A DNA stretch of 25,673 bases, taken from a virus. Position 1 is the first letter of the stretch, and the number at the start of each line of letters is the position of its first letter. Made by a program: the position numbers and the translations under genes. Shown in pieces: positions 12,100 to 20,691 of the stretch. The stretch is from the IMG/VR virus record IMGVR_UViG_3300030390_001059, positions 1 through 25,673 of that record; one strand, 5' to 3'. The notes beneath the pieces were generated by a model. The model made no database searches, was not told where the DNA came from, and saw nothing but the letters and a program-made list of their open reading frames with translations.

Positions 12100-12726
12100 A
12101 TGGCATTTTTTACAGACTATGATACTTTACAAGCTACAATAGCTAATTATTTAGCTCGTAGTGATTTGACTGCATCTATACCAGAATTTATTAGGTTAGC
12201 AGAAGATAGATTAAGTAGAGATTTGCGTATAAGACAAATGTTACAAATAGCAACAACTACTATCGACTCTACTGATGGAACAGTAGAGATACCAGCAGAT
12301 TTTTTAGCTATGAAAGATATGCATATATCTTCTAGCAACCCTATACAAACTGTTACATTCCAATCACCTAGTAATTTCTTTAGAAATACAAGAGCATTAA
12401 CATCAGGGCTACCTTCTTTTTATACTGCATTAGGTAGCGAGTTTAGATTTGCTCCGATTGGTTCTTCAACAGATACAATACAAATGCTCTATTATGTGAA
12501 GCCACCATATATGAGTTCAACAGTTTCATCAAACCTTTGGTTAGCAAATACACCTGATTTACTGCTTTACGCAGCACTTGGTGAAGCAGAACCATTCTTG
12601 ATGAATGATGAAAGATTAGCAACTTGGTCAGCAATGTATGACAGAGGAGTTCAATCTTTAAGTAAATCAGATGATGAGGGGGAATTTCCTGCTCATCCAA
12701 TGTCTATAACAACAACTACGAGGTAA
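12100..12726 (+). CDS. Head-tail adaptor (SU10 / gp4-type)
   Basis: 208 aa. The beginning MAFFTDYDTLQATIANYLARSDLTASIPEFIRLAEDRLSRDLRIR is the helical start of phage adaptor proteins that bind the portal, followed by a beta-rich core (TVEIPADFLAMKDM...) and a helical end. Position after the capsid genes and length both fit. It forms the ring joining the portal to the tail hub. No truncation or other oddity is visible. Confidence 0.82.
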   Translation: MAFFTDYDTLQATIANYLARSDLTASIPEFIRLAEDRLSRDLRIRQMLQIATTTIDSTDGTVEIPADFLAMKDMHISSSNPIQTVTFQSPSNFFRNTRALTSGLPSFYTALGSEFRFAPIGSSTDTIQMLYYVKPPYMSSTVSSNLWLANTPDLLLYAALGEAEPFLMNDERLATWSAMYDRGVQSLSKSDDEGEFPAHPMSITTTTR

Positions 12727-12732
12727 TTTATT

Positions 12733-13125
12733 ATGGCAAATATGTCAGATTATTTAGAAGTCAAACTTCTAAACTTAACATTAAATGGAACTTCTTTTAC
12801 AGCAGTAAATAATCCATATATTTCTTTACACACATCAGACCCAACAGATGCAGGAACAGGCACAGAAGTTTCTGGTGGTTCATACGCTAGAGTCGCTTCT
12901 TCCTTTGCAACAGCTTCAGGAACGTCTGGTTCAGTTGCTTCTAATGCAGATGCAACTTTTCCTACTGCGACAGCTTCTTTTGGGACAGTAGGATGGATTG
13001 GTTTATGGGATGCAGCTTCTAGTGGTAATATGCTTTATCATACAGCTTTAGATGCAGCAAAAACTATTGATACAGGTGATGTTTTTAAAATTACATCTGG
13101 TAATTTAACAGTAACATTAGCATAG
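12733..13125 (+). CDS. Small virion-surface / tail-fibre-like protein
   Basis: 130 aa, beta-rich and Ser/Thr/Ala-rich. The outline NPYISLHTSDPTDAGTGTEVSGGSYARVA...FGTVGWIGLWDAASSGNMLYHTALD is a recurring phage module usually annotated as a tail-fibre or decoration protein. It opens the host-recognition block and is followed by the large fibre gene. It probably forms small trimers or knobs on the virion; this is inference from the family. Confidence 0.75.
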   Translation: MANMSDYLEVKLLNLTLNGTSFTAVNNPYISLHTSDPTDAGTGTEVSGGSYARVASSFATASGTSGSVASNADATFPTATASFGTVGWIGLWDAASSGNMLYHTALDAAKTIDTGDVFKITSGNLTVTLA

Positions 13126-13136
13126 AGGAATAACAC

Positions 13137-15059
13137 ATGGCTCTTATCGTCAAAGATAGGGTAAAGGAAACCACAACCACAACAGGTACAGGTACAATTA
13201 CATTAGCTGGAGCTGAAGATGGCTTTCAATCTTTTGCTGCTATTGGTAATGGTAACACTACTTATTACGCTATTATTAGTGGTGATAAATATGAGGTAGG
13301 TTTGGGGACTTATACTTTATCAGGCACAACTTTATCCAGAACTACAATACTTGAATCAAGTAATTCTGGTTCAGCAATTACACTATCAGGAACAAGTGAT
13401 GTATTTTGTACCTATCCTGCTGAAAAAGCTGTAACTCTAAATGGTACTGTTATTAATGATGCTGATGTAGTTTCTACAGCAAACATTGTTAATGATGCTG
13501 TTACAACAGATAAAGTTAATTTAATATCTACTGGCTCTGTTCCTAGTTTAGAAGCTAAAGGAACGTCTGGGGTTACAGATGGATATATACAATTAAACTG
13601 TGCTGAAAACTCTCATGGCATTAAACTTAAATCCCCACCTCATTCAGCAGGAGCTAGTTACACATTAACATTTCCTAATAATGATGGTGATGCAAGTCAA
13701 TTTCTACAAACTAATGGTTCTGGAGTTATGTCTTGGGCAACTGCACCAGGAACACCATTCTCAACAGATATTGTAGTTAATAGTCTTACTGTTGGTAAAG
13801 GCAATGGCTCTGTTGCAACAAGTACAGCTTTAGGTGTTACTGCTTTACAAGATATTACAGGAGCTAATAATACAGCAATAGGTTATGAAGCTATGAAAGA
13901 AGCTACATCTGCATCTTCTTCAGTTGCAGTTGGTAGAGGAGCTATGGGTGATGCTATTGTAACAGGGACAGCTAATACAGCACTTGGTTATACAACAGGT
14001 AAAGCTATAACCTCTGGAGCATATAATACTTTAGTAGGGCATAAAGCAGGACTAACTTTAAATACAGGTGCCTCTAATGTAATGATTGGTAATGAAGCTG
14101 GTGATGAACAAACAGGTTCTTTACATAATACTGTTATTGGTGCAGAAGCAGGACAAAAACATACTTCTGGTTATAGTGTAATGATTGGTAGCCAAGCAGG
14201 TAAACTTGCTACATCAGCAACAGAATTAATAGCTATTGGTAGAACTGCTGGTGGTGGTGCAACCATGACAGGAAACCAAAACATTTGTATTGGTAAAAAT
14301 GCTGGAGCTAAACTAACAATAGGGTATCAAAATACTTTTATTGGTAACAATGGTGCAGATGTAGTTACTGAAGGTGTTAATAATAATAATGTAGGTTCTG
14401 GTTCAATGGCTATTGCCACAACACCTGATGGCACTAATACTTTTGGTACACAAAATCTTGCGTATTTAACTACAGGTAATGCTAATGATGCCTTTGGTGC
14501 TAACGCTTTATATAATGTTACTACAGGTTATGATAATGTTGGTATGGGTAATGCGACAGGAACAGCAATAAATACAGGATTTAGAAACACAGCTCTTGGT
14601 CATGAAGCAGGTCAAGTAATAACCACAGGGTCTAATAACACTTTATTGGGTTATGCTGCAACTCCATCATCAGCTACAGTATCTAATGAATTTACTTTAG
14701 GTAATAGTTCTGTTGGAGCTTTAAGATGTCAGCAAACATCTATCTCTGCCTTATCAGATGCAAGAGATAAAACAGATATTGTAAACTCACCCTATGGATT
14801 AGCTTTTGTTGATTCACTTAAACCTAGACAATTCAAATGGGAATCAAGAGATGGTAAAGTAGCTAATGATGGAGAAACAAAATTAGGTTTCATTGCTCAA
14901 GAATTATTAGAAGCAACTAATGGAAACAATGATGTTCTTGATTTAGTATATGAAAATAATCCTGAAAAACTAGAAGCAAAGTATGGTAATTTAATTCCTG
15001 TTCTTGTTAAAGCAATACAAGAACTTTCAATTAAAGTAAAAGAATTGGAGAGTAAATAA
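13137..15059 (+). CDS. Tail fibre with S74 intramolecular chaperone
   Basis: 640 aa. Residues 1-100 form a common phage fibre N-terminal module (VKDRVKETTTTTGTGTITLAGA...GFQSFAAIG). Residues 235-515 hold repeats of the type NTALGYTTGKAITSGAYNTL then GHKAGL, spaced about 22-24 residues apart and likely to form a trimeric left-handed beta-roll. From residue 540 (SDARDKTDIV...LKPRQFKWE...KLGFIAQELLEA) lies a peptidase S74 chaperone domain. It promotes trimerisation and then cuts itself off near its Ser (Ser540) using the adjacent Lys (DK). The C-terminal helix (VLVKAIQELSIKVKELESK) is the usual stalk end. It is probably the main host-binding fibre. A 1-base overlap joins it to the next gene. Confidence 0.9.
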   Translation: MALIVKDRVKETTTTTGTGTITLAGAEDGFQSFAAIGNGNTTYYAIISGDKYEVGLGTYTLSGTTLSRTTILESSNSGSAITLSGTSDVFCTYPAEKAVTLNGTVINDADVVSTANIVNDAVTTDKVNLISTGSVPSLEAKGTSGVTDGYIQLNCAENSHGIKLKSPPHSAGASYTLTFPNNDGDASQFLQTNGSGVMSWATAPGTPFSTDIVVNSLTVGKGNGSVATSTALGVTALQDITGANNTAIGYEAMKEATSASSSVAVGRGAMGDAIVTGTANTALGYTTGKAITSGAYNTLVGHKAGLTLNTGASNVMIGNEAGDEQTGSLHNTVIGAEAGQKHTSGYSVMIGSQAGKLATSATELIAIGRTAGGGATMTGNQNICIGKNAGAKLTIGYQNTFIGNNGADVVTEGVNNNNVGSGSMAIATTPDGTNTFGTQNLAYLTTGNANDAFGANALYNVTTGYDNVGMGNATGTAINTGFRNTALGHEAGQVITTGSNNTLLGYAATPSSATVSNEFTLGNSSVGALRCQQTSISALSDARDKTDIVNSPYGLAFVDSLKPRQFKWESRDGKVANDGETKLGFIAQELLEATNGNNDVLDLVYENNPEKLEAKYGNLIPVLVKAIQELSIKVKELESK

Positions 15060-15295
15060 TGTTTACACCCCCAGTATTAACAGAAGAAGAAAAAATAGCA
15101 AAGCACTATGAAGCTATGGGTCATTCGGTAACATTAATTAATAATTTTAGAGTTGGAAACCATCCAGATGATATGGAAGCAGAACAAGTAAACCATGTGA
15201 TACATCAAAATGTAAGACATCTTGAAATTATGGTAGCAAAAGATTTTTGGACAGATGAAGACATGACGGAAGTAAACGCAGCGATTGAGGGTTAA
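15059..15295 (+). CDS. Small protein after the fibre, unknown
   Basis: 78 aa with TAATG overlap to the fibre gene. Acidic and helical with many His (AKHYEAMGHSV..., VNHVIHQNVRHLEIMVAKDFW). The tight coupling and size fit a fibre-assembly partner, but I recognise no chaperone family. Function unknown. Confidence 0.65.
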   Translation: MFTPPVLTEEEKIAKHYEAMGHSVTLINNFRVGNHPDDMEAEQVNHVIHQNVRHLEIMVAKDFWTDEDMTEVNAAIEG

Positions 15296-15298
15296 ATA

Positions 15299-15844
15299 AT
15301 GTTTGGTATAACTGCCTTTTCAGAAACATCATATAGTTCTTTAGGAACTAGTAGGTTTGAGGGAACTGCATCTATATCTGGAGCTGCAAATGTAATTGCA
15401 ATTACTAATGGACAAATAGTTTTAGGTAATGGAAGCATTGCAGGTTTAGGAACTTTAACTGCAATAAGTGCTGGTCAAATAATATCTGGCAATGCAAGTC
15501 TAAGTGGGACAGCTTTATTAGAAGCAATAACACTTGGACAATTAATTACAGGAAGTGCTGGAGTTAATGGAGCTGCTACAGTTACAGTTTTATCTACTGG
15601 TCAAATTCTTCTTGGTGTAGCTGCAATAGATGCAAAAGCAACTTTTACTGTATTAGCTGGTTTACTGCACTCTGCAAATGCAAGTATATTAAGTACAGCA
15701 ACATTAACAGCTAGTTCTGGAGTAACTTATTCAGCAGTTGGAGCTATTTCAAGCACAGGTAATTTAACAGCAAAAGGAAATATTCAAGGAAATAATTGGA
15801 CAGTTGTTCCAGTAACTTCAAACATTTGGTTAAGGATAGGATAA
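15299..15844 (+). CDS. Repetitive fibre-like protein
   Basis: 181 aa with internal repeats about 30 residues long: A-x-V-x-A-I-T-x-GQ-I-V-L-G-N-G-S-I-x-G-x-G (GQIVLGNGS, GQIISGNAS, GQLITGSAG, GQILLGVAA). These should stack as short beta strands. The C-terminus NNWTVVPVTSNIWLRIG has the Trp pair seen at the end of several small phage virion proteins. It is a likely fibre or baseplate spike part; no named family is certain. Confidence 0.68.
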   Translation: MFGITAFSETSYSSLGTSRFEGTASISGAANVIAITNGQIVLGNGSIAGLGTLTAISAGQIISGNASLSGTALLEAITLGQLITGSAGVNGAATVTVLSTGQILLGVAAIDAKATFTVLAGLLHSANASILSTATLTASSGVTYSAVGAISSTGNLTAKGNIQGNNWTVVPVTSNIWLRIG

Positions 15845-15847
15845 ACT

Positions 15848-16324
15848 ATGAGTAGAGATAAAATATCAGAATGGTCGCCAACAGCAGGTTCTAATACTGA
15901 TGTAGGTGGAATTAATATTAATGAGGGTTGTCCTCCTGCTACAATCAATAACGCTTTAAGAGAAATAATGGCTCAAGTTAAAGATTTTTCTACAGGCTAT
16001 GATAATGATAATTTTGTAGTCGGTGGTAATTTTACAGTAGATGGCACAACCACTTTAACAGGAGTTGCTACTGGACCAACAGCTGTTGCTGGAACAAACA
16101 CAACTCAATTAGCTACTACAGCTTTTGTAACTGCTGCTAATACTGCACAAGGATTAGGAACAATGGCTACTCAAGCATCTAATTCAGTTAATATTACTGG
16201 TGGAACAATTACAGGCACAACTGTTAATGGATTAACTTTAGGTACAAATGGAACAGGAGCAAAAACAATATCTAGTTCAACTCCATCTGGTGGCTCTGAT
16301 GGCGATATTTGGTATCAGATTTAA
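15848..16324 (+). CDS. Short tail-fibre protein with adaptor start
   Basis: 158 aa. The start SEWSPTAGSNTDVGGININEGCPPATINNALREIMAQ is the widespread N-terminal module (IS.W..TA..N....G..I.EG..P..INNA.RE.MA) that joins fibres to the virion. The middle includes GTNTTQLATTAFV, another common fibre motif, and it ends GGSDGDIWYQI. It is short, so perhaps only an adaptor for a longer fibre. Its stop overlaps the next start (TAATG). Confidence 0.78.
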   Translation: MSRDKISEWSPTAGSNTDVGGININEGCPPATINNALREIMAQVKDFSTGYDNDNFVVGGNFTVDGTTTLTGVATGPTAVAGTNTTQLATTAFVTAANTAQGLGTMATQASNSVNITGGTITGTTVNGLTLGTNGTGAKTISSSTPSGGSDGDIWYQI

Positions 16325-17175
16325 TGACTATATCTGTAAAAAATTCTGGCTCATGGGTAGTCCCATCTTATATTTATGTAAAAGATTCTGGAGCATGGAA
16401 AAAAGCTAATCAAATTTGGGTAAGGCAAGGTGGGGTATGGTATCAAATGCTTACAACTTTAGCTGTATCTAGTAGCACTACAGATTTTAATTTATTTACA
16501 TCTTTAGGTAGTCCTACAACACCAATAACAGCAAGAATAGAAATTAATTCAGGCGTTACATTATCAAGCACAAGCACATCAAATCCAGCTTTTTCTATAT
16601 CTGGATTTGCTACTGGCTCTGTTATTTATCTAGTAAACAATGGAAGTATTATTGGAGCAGGTGGAGCAGGTGGGGGAAGGGTAGCAGGTACAGGTCCAGC
16701 AGCAAAGTTTGGACTTCCTGGTGGACCAGCTTTATTTACAAGAAACACTTTAAACCTTACTAATAATGGAACTATTGCTTCTGGTGGTGGTGGTGGTGGT
16801 GGTGGTGGAAGAACTAATCGTTCTGGTGAAGCGTTTGATGATTTTACTGGAGCAGGTGGTGGTGGTGCAGGAGCTATAGTCGGAGCAGGTGGACCAGGTA
16901 TACCAGATAATTTTTGTTCTACTAGTGGTTCAGATGGAACAGCGACAAATGGAGGGGCAGGGATTACTTATTGTTCATCACCAGCATCTAGTGAAAGACA
17001 ATTTGGTTCTACAGGTGGAGCAGGTGGTAATTTAGGTCAAGCAGGTTCAAGAGGAGAGCCAGCACCAGATTTTGATGGAACTAATTTAGGTGGTGCAGCA
17101 GGTAATGCTATAGATGGTATATCGTTTACAACAAAAACAGTAGCAGGAACAATAACAGGTCCAGAGGTTAATTAA
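16324..17175 (+). CDS. Glycine-rich tail adhesin (gp38-like)
   Basis: I choose ATG 16324 (TAATG overlap, 283 aa) over an upstream in-frame ATG at 16309 inside the previous gene. Residues 1-45 repeat a Trp-rich unit (NSGSWVVPSYIYVKDSGAWKKANQIWV...GGVWYQM). From residue 120 on there are several glycine-rich blocks (IIGAGGAGGG, IASGGGGGGGGGR, TGAGGGGAGAIVGAGGPG, STGGAGGNLGQAG, NLGGAAGNAIDG) after NNG-x-I-x-G turns. This layout matches polyglycine-II adhesins such as gp38 of S16-like phages, which bind outer-membrane receptors. Loops between the blocks would set specificity. A (GGT/TGG) tract (16782-16808) encodes nine Gly. Confidence 0.8.
   Translation: MTISVKNSGSWVVPSYIYVKDSGAWKKANQIWVRQGGVWYQMLTTLAVSSSTTDFNLFTSLGSPTTPITARIEINSGVTLSSTSTSNPAFSISGFATGSVIYLVNNGSIIGAGGAGGGRVAGTGPAAKFGLPGGPALFTRNTLNLTNNGTIASGGGGGGGGGRTNRSGEAFDDFTGAGGGGAGAIVGAGGPGIPDNFCSTSGSDGTATNGGAGITYCSSPASSERQFGSTGGAGGNLGQAGSRGEPAPDFDGTNLGGAAGNAIDGISFTTKTVAGTITGPEVN
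16782..16808 (+). repeat. Trinucleotide (TGG) microsatellite in the adhesin gene
   Basis: Nine tandem TGG units, read in frame as eight GGT and one GGA (nine Gly). Length changes by slippage keep the frame, so the tract could vary the glycine block without breaking the adhesin. Confidence 0.75.
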
Positions 17176-18608
17176 TGGCAACTAAAAGATATCAATTTAC
17201 AGATTGGCTACCAGACCAACCTGATAATTCAGGTGCATTAAATGAAGCTAAAAATGTAACACCAGTATCTATTGGCTATCAACCTTTTCCTAATGCAGAA
17301 GATTTTAGTGATGCTGCTGCAGAAAATTTAAACTCTGTTTTTGTTGCAAAATATGATACTGAAGTAGTATTGTTTGCAGGTGGAGCAACTAAAATATTTA
17401 AGTTTAATTCATCTACAGAAGCACTAGAAGATAAATCTAAATCAGGTGGTTATACAAGTGCATTTCCTTGGAAATTTGTACAATTTGGCAAAACAGTCCT
17501 TGCTGTAAATGGTACAGCACCTATTCAATATTGGACTATAGGTACTTCAACAGCTTTTGCAGACGTAGCAACTTCCCCTACAGTAAAACAAATAACAGTA
17601 GTAAGAGATTTTGTAGTAACAGGAAGTTTAGCAACAGGAACTCTAGGTCGTTCTACAGTAAGGTGGTCTGATATTAATGACGAAACCGATTGGGCAGCAG
17701 GAGCAACATCACAATCAGACTTACAAGTAATTGCAGATGGTGGTAATGTTGTCGGTATTACAGGTGGAGAATTTGGTTTAGTATTTTTAGAAAAATCAAT
17801 TCAATTAATGTCTTATGTAGGCTCACCATTATTCTTCCAATTCGACAATATTTCAAAAGGATTAGGTTGTTTAAATGGAAATTCTATTTGCCAATATAAT
17901 CAAGTGTCATTCTTTTTAAGTGATGATGGATTTTATAGTTGTAATGGTAGTCAAGTAACTCCTATTGGGAATGAAAAAATAGACAGATGGTTTTTTGATG
18001 ATGTTGATTTGTCATTACTAGATAACATGACTGCTTCTATAAACCCTACATTAAATATTGCAATATGGAATTATGCTAATGTAGCTGGTGGAAGAAGTAT
18101 GTTGGTTTATAATTGGACATTAGGTAAATGGTCAAGAGTAGAAACCACAGCTAATGTTTTAGGCAATATAGCGACCATAGGAACGACTTTAGAGGGATTA
18201 GGTACTTTAGGGTACACCGACATAGATGTTATGCCAGCAAGTTTAGATGCAAGATTATGGGTAGGGGGTAAATTTTTATTTGCTGGTGCTACAGATACAA
18301 AAATAGTAACTTTTACAGGTTCAACATATAATAGTGAATTAGTAACAACTGATTTAGAAGATGGCTACAATTCTGTAATTAATTTATTAAGACCACAAAT
18401 AGATAATGGTAGTGCAGATGTTTCTGTAGCTAGTCGTAGAGAATTAGATGATTCTGTTATTTTTGGTGCAGAAGTTTCTACTACATCAGAAGGTAGAGCT
18501 AATGTAAGAACTGGTGGGAGGTATCATAGGATATCAGTTAAGCCCACAGGTTCATGGACAAATGCTATGGCTATAGATGTAGATTTTAAACCACAAGGCA
18601 ATAGATAG
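17175..18608 (+). CDS. P22 gp10-like tail / DNA-stabilisation protein
   Basis: 477 aa. The start (KRYQFTDWLPDQPDNSGALNEAKNVTPVSIGYQPFPNAEDFS) and beta-rich body (VRWSDINDETDWAAG..., FLSDDGFYSCNGSQVTPIGNEKIDRWFF) match the gp10-like proteins of short-tailed phages. These form a beta-propeller-like ring that closes the portal and holds the packaged DNA. It normally sits below the adaptor; here it lies after the fibre genes. It starts right at the adhesin stop (TAATG) and is coupled to the next gene (TAGTG). Confidence 0.82.
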   Translation: MATKRYQFTDWLPDQPDNSGALNEAKNVTPVSIGYQPFPNAEDFSDAAAENLNSVFVAKYDTEVVLFAGGATKIFKFNSSTEALEDKSKSGGYTSAFPWKFVQFGKTVLAVNGTAPIQYWTIGTSTAFADVATSPTVKQITVVRDFVVTGSLATGTLGRSTVRWSDINDETDWAAGATSQSDLQVIADGGNVVGITGGEFGLVFLEKSIQLMSYVGSPLFFQFDNISKGLGCLNGNSICQYNQVSFFLSDDGFYSCNGSQVTPIGNEKIDRWFFDDVDLSLLDNMTASINPTLNIAIWNYANVAGGRSMLVYNWTLGKWSRVETTANVLGNIATIGTTLEGLGTLGYTDIDVMPASLDARLWVGGKFLFAGATDTKIVTFTGSTYNSELVTTDLEDGYNSVINLLRPQIDNGSADVSVASRRELDDSVIFGAEVSTTSEGRANVRTGGRYHRISVKPTGSWTNAMAIDVDFKPQGNR

Positions 18609-19045
18609 TGGATTGGTTTAATAAGTTAAAAGATTATGCACAAACAATACATGGAAATCAGTATATAGATGAAGCTGTTAATACTTATGGAAGTCAAACT
18701 GGTGTAAATATAAATAATGAAGCAGATGCTTACAGGCATTTATTATGGACAGCAGAAATGGCAAGAAAAACAAACCCAACAATAGCTCAAATGGTTAGTA
18801 ATTATCACGAAAATGTAACATTACCTTTGGGAATATTAGGTGCAGCACATCCATTACAAACTGAAGAAGAAAAAAAAATGGATTTATATAATAATGCAAT
18901 TGGAATAAACATAGGTCAGCAAAGTCAATCTTATGAAGATACTATTAGATTGGCTAAAGAAGCAATAGAAAAAAATCGTGCTATGGTTATAAATGAACCT
19001 ATGATGACTTATACATCTTACGCTAAACAAAAAGGTTTATTGTAA
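18608..19045 (+). CDS. DUF6973-like protein in the tail module
   Basis: GTG start at 18608 overlapping the upstream TAG (TAGTG). 145 aa with the pattern EADAYRHLLWTAEMARKTNP then TIAQMVSNYHE, followed by AHPLQTEEEKKMDLYNNAIGINIGQ and EDTIRLAKEAIE. The arrangement D-A-x-R-H, H-E, H-P, D-x-x-N-N-x-x-G resembles DUF6973 (recalled from memory), a domain also found in secreted and toxin-like proteins. Conserved His, Glu and Asp suggest an enzyme active site, perhaps against the cell envelope during entry. That role is inferred from placement only. Confidence 0.65.
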   Translation: MDWFNKLKDYAQTIHGNQYIDEAVNTYGSQTGVNINNEADAYRHLLWTAEMARKTNPTIAQMVSNYHENVTLPLGILGAAHPLQTEEEKKMDLYNNAIGINIGQQSQSYEDTIRLAKEAIEKNRAMVINEPMMTYTSYAKQKGLL

Positions 19046-19353
19046 TGGCTAGAATGTATAGAACATTACCTTATCAAGGTGGAGAGCCTAGAGATGTTGC
19101 AGAAGTAACTAACAATGCAATGAATGGAAAGACTAATAATACAGGCTCTGTTACTTTGAGAGCTTCTAATACAACAACAACATTAAATGATGAAAGATTA
19201 GGGTTTGATAGTGTTGTTTTATTATCGCCTTTAACTGCAAATGCAGCAGCACAGAATCCTTATATTTCTACCAAAGCTAAAGGAAGTGTAATAATAACTC
19301 ATACAAGTGTAGCAAGTGCAGATTTAAATTTTAATTATATTATAGTAGGATAA
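19045..19353 (+). CDS. Small beta-rich virion protein
   Basis: 102 aa, one-base overlap with the preceding gene. The outline RMYRTLPYQGGEPRDVAEVTNNAMNGKTNNTGSVTLRASNTTTTLNDERLG...AAQNPYISTKAKGSVIITHTSVASADLNFNYIIVG is one I know as a small protein beside gp10-like genes in short-tailed phages. It probably folds as a beta sandwich and may sit on the tail as a knob. Function not established to my knowledge. Confidence 0.72.
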   Translation: MARMYRTLPYQGGEPRDVAEVTNNAMNGKTNNTGSVTLRASNTTTTLNDERLGFDSVVLLSPLTANAAAQNPYISTKAKGSVIITHTSVASADLNFNYIIVG

Positions 19354-19369
19354 ATGTTATTATTGTAGT

Positions 19370-19780
19370 ATGAAAATTAAATTATATGTAGTACCTACAA
19401 ATTATGTACAACAGTTTTGGTATTTAGCAGAACCATTATTACAAAAAGCATTAGATAAAGGTAGTGGCGAATTTACTGCTGAACAATTAAAATTATTAGT
19501 AGCACAAGGGCAACAACAATTACTTTTGTTAATGAAAGATGATAAATGTATTTGTGCTTTAACTGTGCAATGGATTATGTACCCTAACGACAGAGTTTGT
19601 TATATCACTTATATAGGTGGTAAAAACACTAAAGCAGGATTTGAACAATTTAAAAATTGGGCAAAAAGTAATGGTGGAACTGCAATACAAGGTTCGACTA
19701 AATTTGAAAGTATAGCTAGATTATGGAATAGGCTATATGGTTATGAAAAAAAATATACATTAATGGAGCTAAAATTATGA
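19370..19780 (+). CDS. GNAT-like virion-region protein
   Basis: 136 aa. N-terminal VPTNYVQQFWYLAEPLLQKALDKGSGEFTAEQLKLLVAQGQQQLLLL, then CALTVQWIMYP.DRVCYITYIGGK and a helix (FEQFKNWAKS). This matches an acetyltransferase-like (GNAT-fold) protein common in the internal-protein region of short-tailed phages. The usual CoA loop (Q/R-x-x-G-x-G/A) is not clearly present; GGKNTKAG stands in its place, so it may be non-catalytic. It overlaps the next gene by four bases (ATGA). Confidence 0.68.
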   Translation: MKIKLYVVPTNYVQQFWYLAEPLLQKALDKGSGEFTAEQLKLLVAQGQQQLLLLMKDDKCICALTVQWIMYPNDRVCYITYIGGKNTKAGFEQFKNWAKSNGGTAIQGSTKFESIARLWNRLYGYEKKYTLMELKL

Positions 19781-20691
19781 AATTTTTACCAATCTGTTTT
19801 AAAGTTTGGTTGTTTAAACTACTTTATAAAGATATTGCATCTTTAGGAGTTGATGGTGATACAGAACTTGCACATATTAATAAATGGGAATCTAACTTAT
19901 TAATAGCACATGGTGGTTCTGGAACTATCAATACACTAACAGGATTAAAAGAATATAAAGGTGGTGGAGGTGGTAGCTCTACTACAACTCAAAGTATTGA
20001 CCCAGCAATTTTGCCTTACATAACTTATGGTTTAGAAGAAGCTAAAGGATTGTATGAATCTGATGGTCCATCTTATTATCCTTCTGATACTTATATTCCA
20101 GCAGGAGCAACTACAACAGAAGCGTTAGATGCAGCTACAACAAGAGCTAGAACAGGAAGTCCATTACTTCCAGCAGCACAAGCACAGCAATTATCAACTA
20201 TTAGTGGCGATAGATTGTCAGCAGGAAATCCATATTTTTCAGCAATGATGGCAAGTGCAGCTAAACCTGCTGTAACAGAATTTAATAAAGCAATAAGAGA
20301 TATAGGCAGTCGAACATCAGCATCAGGTAGATATGGTTCTGGAGCTATGGGGGAAATGGAAGCTAAAGCATCTGAAAATTTAGCAAATTCTTTAACTAAC
20401 AGAGCAGCAGAACTTGCGTATTCTAACTTTGGAGCAGAAAGAGCTAGACAAGATGCAGCTATTGCTTCAGCTCCACAAATGGCTATGACAGATTATTCAG
20501 ACATAAATCAATTAGCTAAAATTGGTCAAACACAAGAACAATATGCAAAAGATGCTTTAAATGCAGATATTTCAAGATTTGAATATGGTCAAAATCAACC
20601 TTATGCTAAACTTGAATCTTATCTTGCTGGAGCTTATGGCGCACCTACCCCTATGAACCAAACTCAAACTCAATCAGGGGGAGGTAAATAA
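19777..20691 (+). CDS. Internal virion / DNA-ejection protein
   Basis: 304 aa. The N-terminus is hydrophobic (FLPICFKVWLFKLLY), then DGDTELAHINKWESNLLIAHGGSGTINTLTGLKEY, a recurring outline in ejection-region proteins of short-tailed phages. A GGGGGSS linker follows and then a helical Ala-rich body. The C-terminal end is Gln/Gly-rich. It is presumably packaged in the head and ejected to help DNA cross the envelope; I infer this from position and composition. The body contains repeated Ala-Glu-Asn-Leu type helices. Confidence 0.68.
   Translation: MKFLPICFKVWLFKLLYKDIASLGVDGDTELAHINKWESNLLIAHGGSGTINTLTGLKEYKGGGGGSSTTTQSIDPAILPYITYGLEEAKGLYESDGPSYYPSDTYIPAGATTTEALDAATTRARTGSPLLPAAQAQQLSTISGDRLSAGNPYFSAMMASAAKPAVTEFNKAIRDIGSRTSASGRYGSGAMGEMEAKASENLANSLTNRAAELAYSNFGAERARQDAAIASAPQMAMTDYSDINQLAKIGQTQEQYAKDALNADISRFEYGQNQPYAKLESYLAGAYGAPTPMNQTQTQSGGGK

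Noticed and set aside
13830-14690. Repetitive DNA in the fibre gene considered as a CRISPR-like array
   Set aside because: The repeats are in-frame, degenerate and about 66-72 bases apart, encoding beta-roll protein repeats; there are no identical repeats with unique spacers.
16309-16323. Upstream ATG as the start of the glycine-rich adhesin
   Set aside because: It lies within the preceding gene without a ribosome site; the TAATG overlap at 16324 matches the coupling style of neighbouring genes.
17468-17671. 67-aa plus-strand frame inside the gp10-like gene
   Set aside because: Out of frame with the clear long gene and without a ribosome site.
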